DNA from: M55B165 sp051744245
Lineage (GTDB): Bacteria; Actinomycetota; Humimicrobiia; Humimicrobiales; Humimicrobiaceae
Direction of reading: 5' to 3'
DNA: 14,711 nt
Assembly: GCA_051744245.1 (NCBI GenBank)
Contig: JBNJCV010000044.1
Coordinates: 1-14,711 of the forward strand
The position numbers were made by a program, and so were the translations under genes. How positions within the stretch are numbered: the stretch's first letter is position 1; the number at the start of each line of letters is the position of its first letter. The notes below the pieces were generated by a model. It made no database searches. It was not told the DNA's origin and saw only the letters and a list, made by a program, of their open reading frames with translations. Shown in pieces: positions 1 through 7,480 of this stretch.

Positions 1-296
1 CTAAAGATAGACGATGATAATAAAAAGATAACTTTTTTGAAATCTTAAAAGAAAATGGAGGCGGGCTCGGTACTGGCGGCTATGATGAGTTTGGCAGTGG
101 TTTTGGTTTCAGGGTAGAGAAAACAAGCATAAAGGACAAGGGAAGAGATAGCACTATTGAGAAGCAATCTTGTTTTTTTGGTAAAAAATATGATTACAGT
201 TTTGAGTTTGGCAAAATAAGGGAAGATATAAGAGTGATTGCTGAAAAATACGGGTATTCTTTGGAAATTGCTCTGATTGAAAAGCAGGTCAGGTAG
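1..296 (+). pseudogene. 3' end of an unrecognised gene, frameshifted in a T run
   Basis: The window opens inside a gene. Frame 1 reads LKIDDDNKKITF and then hits TAA at 46-48. The frame starting at position 3 is open from just after a stop cluster at 15-23 to TAG at 294-296. It gives about 85 residues: a Gly-rich stretch (ENGGGLGTGGYDEFGSGFGF) and a charged tail ending EIALIEKQVR. The two frames join smoothly across the T6 tract at 33-38 (ITFF-EILK), so the full gene would need one extra T there. I do not recognise the family. The break is either a real mutation or a homopolymer error in the assembly. The gene converges on the DUF1295 gene, with 17 bases between the stops. Confidence 0.5.
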
Positions 297-313
297 TATT
301 TGCTTTTTTTATT

Positions 314-1189
314 TTATTGTTTCCCTAAACCGGGTAACAACATTGGCACCTTCTTTTTGTAATTATGGTAGCCTGGTTTGGTTTCAGAAATATATTTTTC
401 CATAAGGGGTATGCTGATAAAAATAAATAAAAGGGTTACAATTATGGGTCCTATTATTGTTATCCATATACCGGGGCGGGCCCCTATTTGTATTAGCCAG
501 ATACCCCACCAGAATAAGACTTCTCCAAGGTAATTAGGGTGACGGCAATAGTGCCATAATCCTTTATCGATATATTTGTTTTTGGAATTCCTTTTATCCC
601 TGAACAAATCCATTTGCCTGTCTGCAATTGATTGTATAAGTACTGCAGTTATACATAAGGCAAATCCGAAAAAAGAAATAATACTAAATCTTGCTTTTAA
701 TCCAATACTGTAGTAGACGGGGGTCAGGGCAACAAATACTATCAAGGTGGGCATTAAATTGATGCCAAACAGGTTTGTTAGAAACCAAATCCTTGGATTA
801 TTCCTCTTGAGCCTGGAATATCTCCAATCCTGGTGGTCAAGGCCATTCCAGCGCATAGCCCAATTTAAGGTTAGCCTTATGCCCCAGATAAATACTGCAG
901 CCAAAAACAGTATACCGGTAAGGGAAAATATGGTATTCTGTGATGATGTCCAAAATAAAATGATAATAATTGGAGCAATACTCCAGTACGGGTCGTAAAT
1001 GCTTGAATTCTTTAAGATTACTCCGAAAAACCATACTACCAAAGTAGCTGCTATGTTTGCAAAAAGTGTTGCTACAAGCATGTGATTCCACAAAGATGAA
1101 TTGTAAACAAGAATGCCTGTCAGGAACGCAATTAAATATATTACAGCAATAATTAAAAAGGATGGGCCTTTTTCTTTAAATTTATGCAT
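314..1189 (-). CDS. DUF1295 / steroid 5-alpha-reductase-like membrane protein
   Basis: A polytopic membrane protein of about 291 residues in the DUF1295 family, related to 3-oxo-5-alpha-steroid 4-dehydrogenases and isoprenylcysteine methyltransferases. The C-terminal third carries the family hallmark HYCRHPNYLGEVLFWWGIWL (cofactor-binding region), followed by two hydrophobic helices and a basic tail. Six or more hydrophobic segments precede it. I chose the ATG at 1187-1189 because AAAAGG lies 5 bases upstream of it. The frame can be extended to a TTG at 1252, but no ribosome site precedes that codon and it adds only a 21-residue basic leader. Family members are predicted NAD(P)H-dependent reductases of lipid-like substrates, but no substrate can be named here. 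It stands alone, divergent from the genes at 1364 onward. Confidence 0.85.
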   Translation of the reverse strand: MHKFKEKGPSFLIIAVIYLIAFLTGILVYNSSLWNHMLVATLFANIAATLVVWFFGVILKNSSIYDPYWSIAPIIIILFWTSSQNTIFSLTGILFLAAVFIWGIRLTLNWAMRWNGLDHQDWRYSRLKRNNPRIWFLTNLFGINLMPTLIVFVALTPVYYSIGLKARFSIISFFGFALCITAVLIQSIADRQMDLFRDKRNSKNKYIDKGLWHYCRHPNYLGEVLFWWGIWLIQIGARPGIWITIIGPIIVTLLFIFISIPLMEKYISETKPGYHNYKKKVPMLLPGLGKQ

Positions 1190-1363
1190 AAAAACCTTTT
1201 GGGATAACCGTTTTGTTTTCCGTATTATATAACCCAAAGCAGGTTTTTCCAATTATTTTTATTGCTAAATCCAGGGATACAGTAAAATGCTGGGATTAAC
1301 TTGTATGACAGACAATAATTGATGTATCTTTGAATATTATGCTGGAATTGTAAAAAAGGGGAA

Positions 1364-1705
1364 ATGATAAAAAAGAGGGATCTTATAATAATTTTTATTC
1401 CAGCCTTCCTTATCCTGTTATCAGTTCTGGTTTTATTTTTCTACTTCCGGGACTCTTTTATGGCAGGCGGCACCAAAGTTTTCATAAATGATGGAAATAA
1501 AATTATATTTGTCTCCCTTCCTGCCGGAGCTTCTAATAAGCAAAGAGTAGATTTTAATTTCCCGGGAAGCTTTAAAATAATTCTAACTTATTGTTCACTA
1601 TTCTTTTTTTGGGTAACTTTTTTTAAAGGCTGTGGACCGGTTGATACCAATAGTATTGGAACAAAATATCAAAAACATGGAAAGTTCTGGGATAAAAGTT
1701 ATTGA
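1364..1705 (+). CDS. Small membrane-anchored protein with NusG-domain-II-like start, probably truncated
   Basis: The ATG follows AAAAAAGGGGAA, a good ribosome site. Residues 1-8 are basic (MIKKRDLI), residues 9-27 form one transmembrane helix, and residues 35-55 (GGTKVFINDGNKIIFVSLPA) look like the first strands of the small NusG-II domain found in many membrane-anchored anaerobe proteins. The expected second half of that domain, with its CPD..C motif, is absent. From about residue 70 the sequence becomes hydrophobic (KIILTYCSLFFFWVTFFKGC). The last 27 residues overlap the rhodanese reading frame out of phase and look like chance coding. The gene may be truncated, or may have been joined to the rhodanese gene by a deletion or indel. 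The family assignment is weak. Confidence 0.35.
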   Translation: MIKKRDLIIIFIPAFLILLSVLVLFFYFRDSFMAGGTKVFINDGNKIIFVSLPAGASNKQRVDFNFPGSFKIILTYCSLFFFWVTFFKGCGPVDTNSIGTKYQKHGKFWDKSY

Positions 1706-2014
1706 CTTGGAAACGGCTTATCAATTTTATAATGAGGGCAATGATTTTCTTTTCATAAATGTCCGGACTCAAGAAGAATACAAGGAAGGCCGCATAAAAG
1801 GGACAGCCAATATTCTCCTTTCTGAAATGGGCGGGAGGAGGGCTGAAATACCTAAGAAAAAAAGATAGTAGTATATTGCGATGGGCCCAGCTGTAACCGG
1901 AGCGACAAGGCAGCAAAAATATTAGTGCAAAATGGATATTCTAATGTATATGACTTGAGCGGGGGAGGAGTAATGGAATGGATGTTTAAAGAGTATTCCC
2001 GGGCGGCGGATTAA
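1632..2014 (+). pseudogene. Rhodanese-like sulfurtransferase, split by a frameshift in an A7 tract
   Basis: From the GTG at 1632 the frame encodes the first half of a single rhodanese domain, with the classic INVRTQEEYKEGRIKGTANI (substrate-site arginine region), and stops at TAG 1866-1868. The frame one base back, from about 1865, continues exactly where the domain should: KIVVYCDGPSCNRSDKAAKIL, then SNVYDLSGGGVMEW, ending at TAA 2012-2014. The catalytic loop has two cysteines (codons 1877-1879 and 1892-1894). The break lies in A7 at 1857-1863; one extra A restores a full domain of about 125 residues. The 5' end is also unclear. No good ribosome site precedes the GTG, and a T7 tract at 1618-1624 separates it from a hydrophobic stretch in another frame that could be its true signal or anchor. 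It may be a decaying gene or a sequencing error. Confidence 0.75.
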
Positions 2015-2016
2015 CT

Positions 2017-2619
2017 TTAAGGATTAAAATCTTTTTCTTTCAATAAAAAAATTGAATTAAGGGCAAAAATATTTGGAAAGATATTTACTACCCGGTTCCT
2101 GCCCAGATTGTATATTTTTAAAATCTCTATATTTTTTTGTATGCAGTAATTTTTAAAATCTTTTATGCTTAAAAAGTGAACATTTGGAGAATTATACCAG
2201 CTATAAGGAAGGGAAGGGGTAGTAGGGGCTATACCTTTGAAGAATAGGTCTATCCTTGACTTGATATGAGCAAAATTAGGGAAACCAATTATTATTTTCT
2301 TAGCTACCCTTAGAGCATCTTTTAACAGAAATTCCAGGTTTTTAATTTCTTGCATGCTCTGGTTTAAAATTATGTAATCAAAGGATTTATCCGGATATTC
2401 TAATAAGCCGCTTTCAATGTCTCCGTGGAATACTGTTAATCCTTTTTCCATGCAGCTATATATCAGTTTTTCTTTAATTTCTATGCCATAAGCCTCTATG
2501 TTTTTTTCTTCCTTCAGTTTGGAGAGGAGTTCCCCTGACCCGCACCCGAGGTCTAAAACCTTAGAGTTGTTTTCAATTGTCTCAAAAATTATCCTGTGGT
2601 CTATCCTCATGTTATCCAT
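2017..2619 (-). CDS. metW: MetW-like SAM-dependent methyltransferase, methionine biosynthesis
   Basis: A 200-residue class I methyltransferase-fold protein, normal length for MetW. Residues about 20-32 hold the SAM-binding motif I, VLDLGCGSGELL. An acidic residue ends strand 2 (AYGIEIK), and motif II-like FDYIILNQSMQEI follows. The later segment IIGFPNFAHIKSR and the W/NSPNVHFLSIKDF stretch are typical of MetW rather than of generic methyltransferases. MetW is habitually encoded beside metX and is thought to support homoserine acylation; its reaction is not settled. The start codon lies inside the end of metX (8-base overlap), so the two are likely translationally coupled. It is the last gene of the metY-metX-metW operon and converges on the broken rhodanese gene with a 2-base gap. 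No clear terminator is visible between them. Confidence 0.88.
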   Translation of the reverse strand: MDNMRIDHRIIFETIENNSKVLDLGCGSGELLSKLKEEKNIEAYGIEIKEKLIYSCMEKGLTVFHGDIESGLLEYPDKSFDYIILNQSMQEIKNLEFLLKDALRVAKKIIIGFPNFAHIKSRIDLFFKGIAPTTPSLPYSWYNSPNVHFLSIKDFKNYCIQKNIEILKIYNLGRNRVVNIFPNIFALNSIFLLKEKDFNP

Positions 2620-3751
2620 CTTCTATTCTGGAATATATTTTTTTTAAAAAATTTTTTATTAGATGAGTTTGTTCTGCAAATTCTACCAGGAAAGCATCAT
2701 GCCCGTATCTGGAATTTATCTCACAATAGCTTACCTCAATACCTTTTTGCTTTAATATTTTTACCAGCTGTCTCGATTGGCTAGGAGGATACAGCCAGTC
2801 TGAATTAAATGATATTACCAGAAATTTAGTTTTAATAGTGTTTCCGTTAGTTATTTTATCAGGGTCTGATAAGTCAAAATAGTCAATGGCTTTGGTTATG
2901 TAAAGGTAAGAATTCGCATCAAACCTTTTAACAAAACTGTTCCCCTGGTGTTGCAAATATCCCTCAACTTCGAATTCAGGTATTAATGAAAAATTTAAGT
3001 TGCCGTTTTTCAGATTTCTAGAAAATTTTTTTTCCATAGATTCAGCACTCATATAAGTTATATGGCCAATCATTCTGGCCAGGGCCAACCCTTCACCAGG
3101 TTGCCCTGAGTTATAATATTTTCCATCCTTCCATTTAGGGTCGGAAATAATTGCCTGCCGCCCTACTGCATTTAATGCTATCTGCTGGGGCGAGTGTTTT
3201 AGGGCAGTTGCAATAGGTATTGCTGATACTATATATTCTGGAAATGATGCCACCCATTGCAGCACCTGCATCCCTCCCATTGATCCTCCTGCTATGCATA
3301 ATATTTTTTTTATTCCCAGATGGTCTATTAAATGTTTTTGGGCTTTCACCATGTCTGCAATGGTTATCAATGGAAAATCCAAACCATAGGGCTTGCCAGT
3401 TTTAGGGTTAACTGATGAGGGACCGGTGCTCCCTTTGCATCCCCCTATTACATTCGAGCAAATTATATAATACTTATTGGTATCAAAGGCTTTCCCCGGG
3501 CCAATCATGTCATGCCACCATCCAGGTTTCGTGCTGCCATCGTGAAACCCTGCCACATGGGCATCTCCGGATAAGGCATGAGCTATCAGGATGGCATTAT
3601 TTTTAGAAGAATTGAGTTTGCCATAAGTTTCATAAGCAAGAGTAATAGGCCCCAGTCTATTATCAGATTCTACCTCCATCTGGTCAGGTGGATCTGCAAA
3701 GGTAAAGTATTCAGTTTTTACAATTCCAATATTCTTATTATTTTTCATCAT
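2612..3751 (-). CDS. metX: Homoserine O-acetyltransferase
   Basis: A 379-residue alpha/beta-hydrolase acyltransferase that activates homoserine, usually with acetyl-CoA, for direct sulfhydrylation. The catalytic triad is visible: Ser157 in GGSMGGMQ, Asp318 in FNSDWLYPP, and His351 in RYGHDAF. Family signatures include AYETYGKLN, HALSGDAHVAG, GWWHDMIGPGKAFDT and GSTGPSSVNP. Two adjacent ATGs form TAATGATG with the metY stop, a one-base overlap that implies coupling. Length and motifs are intact. Some MetX relatives use succinyl-CoA instead; sequence inspection alone cannot exclude that, but the adjacent metY and metW favour the O-acetylhomoserine route. It acts in the cytoplasm. Confidence 0.95.
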   Translation of the reverse strand: MMKNNKNIGIVKTEYFTFADPPDQMEVESDNRLGPITLAYETYGKLNSSKNNAILIAHALSGDAHVAGFHDGSTKPGWWHDMIGPGKAFDTNKYYIICSNVIGGCKGSTGPSSVNPKTGKPYGLDFPLITIADMVKAQKHLIDHLGIKKILCIAGGSMGGMQVLQWVASFPEYIVSAIPIATALKHSPQQIALNAVGRQAIISDPKWKDGKYYNSGQPGEGLALARMIGHITYMSAESMEKKFSRNLKNGNLNFSLIPEFEVEGYLQHQGNSFVKRFDANSYLYITKAIDYFDLSDPDKITNGNTIKTKFLVISFNSDWLYPPSQSRQLVKILKQKGIEVSYCEINSRYGHDAFLVEFAEQTHLIKNFLKKIYSRIEDG

Positions 3752-5043
3752 TAAGTAGCTTTTTTTATTGCCTGATCTAAGTCTTTAATAATATCTTTTG
3801 CACTTTCTATACCTACTGAAAGCCTTATGTAATCTCCGGTTACCCCGGTCTGTTTTCTTTCTTTTTCGGAGAGTTGCTGGTGGGTGGTACTGGCAGGATG
3901 TATAGCTAGCGTTTTAGCATCTCCAATATTTGCTAGATGGGAGACAAGATTTAGGGAATTTATAAATTTTTTTCCTGCTTCTACGCCCCGCTTTATTCCA
4001 AAGCCAACTAACGCTCCTGATCCTTTTTTTAAGTATTTTTTTGCCCTTTCTCTTTCAGGACTGGATTTGAGTCCTGGATAATTAACCCAGGCTACCTTAG
4101 GGTTATTTTCCAAAAATTCTGCTACCTTTAAGGCATTACTGCAATGCCTTTCCATGCGTAAACTTAAGGTTTCAAGCCCCTGGAGAAACAGGAAGGCATT
4201 AAATGGGGAGAGGCAGCATCCCAAATCCCTTAACAGATTAACCCTTGCTTTTAAAATATAGGCTATGTTTCCCTGGGACTTGAATTCCTCAATAAAATTT
4301 AAGCCATGGTAACTCGGGTCTGGTTCTGCTATCAAGGGGAATTTGCCATTGGTCCAGTCAAATTTCCCTGAGTCGACAACAAGACCGCCAATGGATGTTC
4401 CGTGGCCACCGATAAATTTGGTTGCAGAATAAATGATAATGTCTGCACCATGATCAAAGGGCTTTAATATATAAGGGGACACTGTGTTGTCAATTATTAA
4501 AGGGATATGATGGTCATGGGAAAGTTTGGCTAAAGGCTCGATATCAGTGACATTTAAATTGGGATTGCTTATTGATTCTGCATAAATTGCTTTAGTTTTA
4601 CCTGTTATCAAACTGTCAAAGTTATCCAAGTTATTAGTTTCAGCAAATTTTACATCAATCCCCAACCGCCTGAGCGTATTATTGAAAAGAGTATAAGTGC
4701 CCCCGTATAAATTCTTTGCTGATACTATTTCATCGCCAGCCTGGGCAATGTTTAAGATGGCAATTGTCTCTGCTGATTGGCCACTGGAAACGGCAAGGGC
4801 ACCAATACCTCCTTCTATGGCTGCTATCCTGTTTTCCAGTACTTCGTTAGTAGGATTCATTATCCTACTGTAAATATTCCCAAATTTTTTTAGGGCAAAT
4901 AAGTCGGCAGCATCTTCGGTGTCCTTGAACTGGAAAGAGGCTGTCTGGTAAACGGGAACTGCCTTTGCTCCTGTAGCTGTATCAGGTTTCTGTCCGGCAT
5001 GAACCAGCAATGTTTCAATATCTAAATTATGTTTGTCATTCAT
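3751..5043 (-). CDS. metY: O-acetylhomoserine sulfhydrylase
   Basis: A 430-residue PLP enzyme of the Cys/Met metabolism family. It condenses O-acetylhomoserine with sulfide to homocysteine. The PLP lysine is Lys209 in IIYSATKFIGGHGTSIGG. The upstream phosphate and ring contacts are present (SSGQSAETIAILN; IDNTVSP with the ring-nitrogen aspartate), as is the ETLSLRMERH segment. The length of about 430 and the long insertion after the lysine (LIAEPDPSYHGLNF) fit MetY rather than cystathionine gamma-synthase (about 380-400). AAGGGGAAG precedes the ATG. It is the first gene of metY-metX-metW, divergent from copZ across 102 bases that contain the dyad at 5070-5095. I see no SAM riboswitch or T-box leader, which many methionine operons of this type carry. 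Using sulfide directly suits an organism in reduced habitats. Confidence 0.95.
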   Translation of the reverse strand: MNDKHNLDIETLLVHAGQKPDTATGAKAVPVYQTASFQFKDTEDAADLFALKKFGNIYSRIMNPTNEVLENRIAAIEGGIGALAVSSGQSAETIAILNIAQAGDEIVSAKNLYGGTYTLFNNTLRRLGIDVKFAETNNLDNFDSLITGKTKAIYAESISNPNLNVTDIEPLAKLSHDHHIPLIIDNTVSPYILKPFDHGADIIIYSATKFIGGHGTSIGGLVVDSGKFDWTNGKFPLIAEPDPSYHGLNFIEEFKSQGNIAYILKARVNLLRDLGCCLSPFNAFLFLQGLETLSLRMERHCSNALKVAEFLENNPKVAWVNYPGLKSSPERERAKKYLKKGSGALVGFGIKRGVEAGKKFINSLNLVSHLANIGDAKTLAIHPASTTHQQLSEKERKQTGVTGDYIRLSVGIESAKDIIKDLDQAIKKAT

Positions 5044-5069
5044 ATCTACTTCCCCTTTATAATTAATAC

Positions 5070-5098
5070 TAGTAATACTATAGATTTAATAGTATAAT
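5070..5098 (+). promoter_or_regulatory. copZA promoter with overlapping inverted-repeat operator, shared with divergent metY
   Basis: TATAAT at 5093-5098 is a perfect -10 box and would start transcription near 5105. Overlapping it and covering the -35 region is a perfect inverted repeat, ATACTAT (5075-5081), 7-base spacer, ATAGTAT (5089-5095). The left part lies within TAGTAATACTATAG (5070-5083), which recurs at 7439-7452 in front of the Rrf2 regulator gene. The region also separates copZ from divergent metY, so a protein bound here could control both. That the binder is the Rrf2 protein is inference. Confidence 0.6.
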
Positions 5099-5145
5099 AT
5101 GGAGAAATGTTAATGTCAATTGAAGTTAAAAGATTGGAGGAAAAA

Positions 5146-5361
5146 ATGGCATTAAAAAAAGAAACTTATCCGGTAATTGGTGTTGAATGTGCCTCTTGTG
5201 TTAGAAAAATTGAAACTGTTTTAATGAAGACAGATGGTATAAATAATGCTGGAGTTAATTTGGCTTCAGAAAAGTTAACAATTGAATATGATGACAGTAA
5301 GGTTAGTCCTGAAGAGATAGGCAAGATTGTAAAGAAGATTGGTTACGAATTGGTGACCTAG
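5146..5361 (+). CDS. copZ: CopZ-like copper chaperone (HMA domain)
   Basis: A 71-residue single heavy-metal-associated domain that carries Cu(I) and delivers it to the P-type ATPase encoded next. The metal site is Cys15 and Cys18 in GVECASC. The common Met before the first cysteine is Val-Glu here. The rest fits the ferredoxin-like fold: helix RKIETVLMKT, strand NNAGVNLASEKLTIEYD, helix SPEEIGKIVKKIGYEL. I place the start at 5146 because TTGGAGG lies 5 bases upstream and the protein then has normal CopZ length. The frame opens at ATG 5107, but that is only a couple of bases after the likely transcription start and would add a 13-residue extension unlike the family. copA follows after 12 bases. 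Confidence 0.9.
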   Translation: MALKKETYPVIGVECASCVRKIETVLMKTDGINNAGVNLASEKLTIEYDDSKVSPEEIGKIVKKIGYELVT

Positions 5362-5373
5362 AGGGGCAAAAGA

Positions 5374-7398
5374 ATGGATATATCCAAATTAGAAAAAAAG
5401 AGAGAACAAATAGAGAAAAAGAAGCAAAAGAAATTACTCCAAAAGCTTATTACAGGGATTATCCTATCTGTTTTAATTCTTTTAATCTCCCTTAACGTGG
5501 TTCCCGGCCTGAATATGCTGGAAGACCAAATTAGGTTTATAATATTGTTTTTATTAGCTTTGCCGGTACAAGTATGGGTGGGTTCCCAGTTCTACAAAGG
5601 TTTGGTAGTTGTATTTAAATACAAGACAGCGGACATGAATACATTAATAGCTATCGGGACCCTCTCAGCTTTTTTGTATAGTACTATGGTAACCTTTTTC
5701 CCGTCCATTTTTATAAATGCCGGAATTGAGCCACATGTTTTTTTTGATACTGCTGCCATGATTATTACTTTAATACTTTTAGGAAGATTTTTTGAGGCTA
5801 GGGCTAAAGGAAGGGCTTCAGATGCCATTAAAAAATTATTTAAGCTACAGGCCAAAAAGGCAAGGGTTATCATTGGAGGCCAGGAAAAGGAATTAGACAC
5901 CAGTGAAGTTGAAGTAGGCAATATTGTGTTGGTTAAACCGGGTGAAAAGGTCCCTCTGGATGGTACTATAATAGATGGTCATTCGGCAGTGGATGAATCC
6001 ATGGTAACCGGAGAATCAATACCAGTGGACAAGAAAAAGGGGGATGAGGTAATAGGCAGCACCATAAATCTTTCCGGGGCTTTTAAATTCAGGGTTACCA
6101 AAGTGGGGGAAGATACATTTCTCAGTAAAATTATAAAGTTAGTTGAAGAAGCCCAGGGAACCAAAGCCCCCATCCAGAGGCTAGCGGATACAGTTGCCAG
6201 TTATTTTGTACCCATAGTTATCTCTATTGCTGTTATAACTTTTATTGTTTGGCTTATATGGGGTCCTAAACCGTCAATTACCATTGCCCTGGTAAACTTT
6301 ATATCGGTTATTATTATTGCTTGCCCCTGTGCATTGGGGCTGGCAACTCCTACCGCCATAATGGTGGGCACAGGCAAAGCAGCTGAAAATGGAATACTTA
6401 TAAAAGATGCTACTAGCCTGGAAATTGCCCATAAAGCAGATACCATAGTTTTTGATAAGACAGGTACTCTAACCAAAGGGGAGCCTGAAGTTATGGATAT
6501 TATAGTGGAAAATAGCAATTATAGTGAGGAGCAGCTATTGAGGCTGTCGGCAAGCGCCGAGATGCATTCTGAACATCCATTAGGCAAATCAATGGTAAAG
6601 AAAGCCAAAGAGCTGCAGCTGGAACTAGAAGAACCTAAGGAATTCAATTCCATAACCGGCAAAGGAATATCTGCAGAAGTTGACGGCAATAAAATATTAA
6701 AGGGAAATCAGGCTTTAATGAATGAAAATGAAATAGATACCGGGAGGCTTGAAAAAGAAGCGGAAAAACTTTCCAGCCAGGGAAAAACTCCTATTTTTGT
6801 GGCTGTTAATAAAGAGATTGCGGGAATAATTACAGTTACCGACCAGGTTAAAGAAGATGCGGTTAAAAATATTAAGGAATTGCAGGGCCTAGGCCTGGAA
6901 GTGGTAATGATTACGGGAGATAATCATAATACGGCCAAGGCTATTTCCAGCAAATTAGGAATTGACAAGTATTTGGCAGAAGTTCTCCCAGAACAGAAAA
7001 ACGGGGAAATAAAAAAATTGCAGAATGCAGGGAAAATAGTGGCCATGGTTGGTGACGGAATAAATGATGCCCCTGCCTTAATGCAAGCAGATATAGGAAT
7101 TGCAATTGGAACCGGAACTGACATAGCAATTGAATCAAGTTCTGTTACCATAGTTAAGGGATATATAAAGGACGTTGTTAATTTGTTTATGCTTTCCAGA
7201 AAAACCATCAGGGTAATAAAGCAAAACTTATTCTGGGCTTTTTTCTATAATAGCGTATTGATCCCGGTGGCTGCTGGAATATTATATCCGTTTTTCGGTA
7301 TCCTTATTAATCCAATGTATGCGGCTGCAGCTATGGCATTCAGCAGCATATCGGTGGTTAGCAATTCCTTAAGGCTTAAAAGGGCAAGGTTAAAATAG
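5374..7398 (+). CDS. copA: Cu(I)-exporting P1B-type ATPase without N-terminal metal-binding domain
   Basis: A 674-residue P-type ATPase that pumps cytoplasmic Cu(I) out. It starts with a strongly basic stretch (KLEKKREQIEKKKQKK) in place of the usual one or two HMA domains; that function is supplied by the separate CopZ. All core motifs are present: TGE at 212-214 (actuator), Cys317-Pro-Cys319 in the metal channel, the phosphorylated Asp361 in DKTGT, His401 in SEHPLG (nucleotide domain), and GDGIND at 560-565. The last two helices carry YN (FFYNSVLIP) and M..SS (MAFSSISVVSNS), the signature pair of Cu(I)-specific P1B-1 pumps, which argues against zinc or cadmium. GAGGGG sits upstream of the ATG. 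No CsoR or CopY regulator is present in the window. Confidence 0.95.
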   Translation: MDISKLEKKREQIEKKKQKKLLQKLITGIILSVLILLISLNVVPGLNMLEDQIRFIILFLLALPVQVWVGSQFYKGLVVVFKYKTADMNTLIAIGTLSAFLYSTMVTFFPSIFINAGIEPHVFFDTAAMIITLILLGRFFEARAKGRASDAIKKLFKLQAKKARVIIGGQEKELDTSEVEVGNIVLVKPGEKVPLDGTIIDGHSAVDESMVTGESIPVDKKKGDEVIGSTINLSGAFKFRVTKVGEDTFLSKIIKLVEEAQGTKAPIQRLADTVASYFVPIVISIAVITFIVWLIWGPKPSITIALVNFISVIIIACPCALGLATPTAIMVGTGKAAENGILIKDATSLEIAHKADTIVFDKTGTLTKGEPEVMDIIVENSNYSEEQLLRLSASAEMHSEHPLGKSMVKKAKELQLELEEPKEFNSITGKGISAEVDGNKILKGNQALMNENEIDTGRLEKEAEKLSSQGKTPIFVAVNKEIAGIITVTDQVKEDAVKNIKELQGLGLEVVMITGDNHNTAKAISSKLGIDKYLAEVLPEQKNGEIKKLQNAGKIVAMVGDGINDAPALMQADIGIAIGTGTDIAIESSSVTIVKGYIKDVVNLFMLSRKTIRVIKQNLFWAFFYNSVLIPVAAGILYPFFGILINPMYAAAAMAFSSISVVSNSLRLKRARLK

Positions 7399-7403
7399 GA
7401 GTA

Positions 7404-7432
7404 TTGAATTATTATATGGATTATAATAAAAT
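7404..7432 (+). promoter_or_regulatory. Candidate promoter of the Rrf2-led sulfur operon
   Basis: TTGAAT (7404-7409), a 17-base spacer and TAAAAT (7427-7432) make a plausible housekeeping promoter that would start near 7439. An alternative perfect TATAAT lies at 7422-7427 but lacks a -35 at good spacing. The motif at 7439-7461 would then cover the transcription start, a position suited to repression. Confidence 0.4.
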
Positions 7433-7438
7433 TATCAA

Positions 7439-7461
7439 TAGTAATACTATAGCATTAGTAG
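7439..7461 (+). promoter_or_regulatory. Candidate autoregulatory operator, second copy of TAGTAATACTATAG
   Basis: TAGTAATACTATAG at 7439-7452 is identical to 5070-5083 in the metY/copZ intergenic region. The similarity continues at lower identity (agcattaGTAGa here, agatttaATAGt there). The right half-site is degenerate in this copy. It lies about 20 bases upstream of the Rrf2 start codon, where an autoregulated Rrf2/IscR gene would be expected to carry its operator. Confidence 0.5.
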
Positions 7462-7480
7462 AAAATTGGAGAATTAATAT

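Noticed and set aside
1856..1868. Programmed -1 ribosomal frameshift in the rhodanese gene
   Set aside because: The tract reads, in frame, AAG AAA AAA AGA TAG. It is not the efficient A-AAA-AAG phase, since the A-site AGA tRNA would mispair after slipping, and I see no obvious stimulatory hairpin directly downstream. An indel or plain slippage is simpler.
5044..5145. SAM riboswitch or T-box leader for metY
   Set aside because: The region is too short and shows no multi-stem leader or terminator hairpin on the minus strand.
5107..5145. N-terminal extension of CopZ from ATG 5107
   Set aside because: The TATAAT box at 5093-5098 puts the transcript start at about 5105, and a much better ribosome site precedes ATG 5146, which gives normal family length.
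5592..5921. 109-residue antisense frame inside copA
   Set aside because: It is complementary to conserved transmembrane and actuator coding sequence; a shadow frame.
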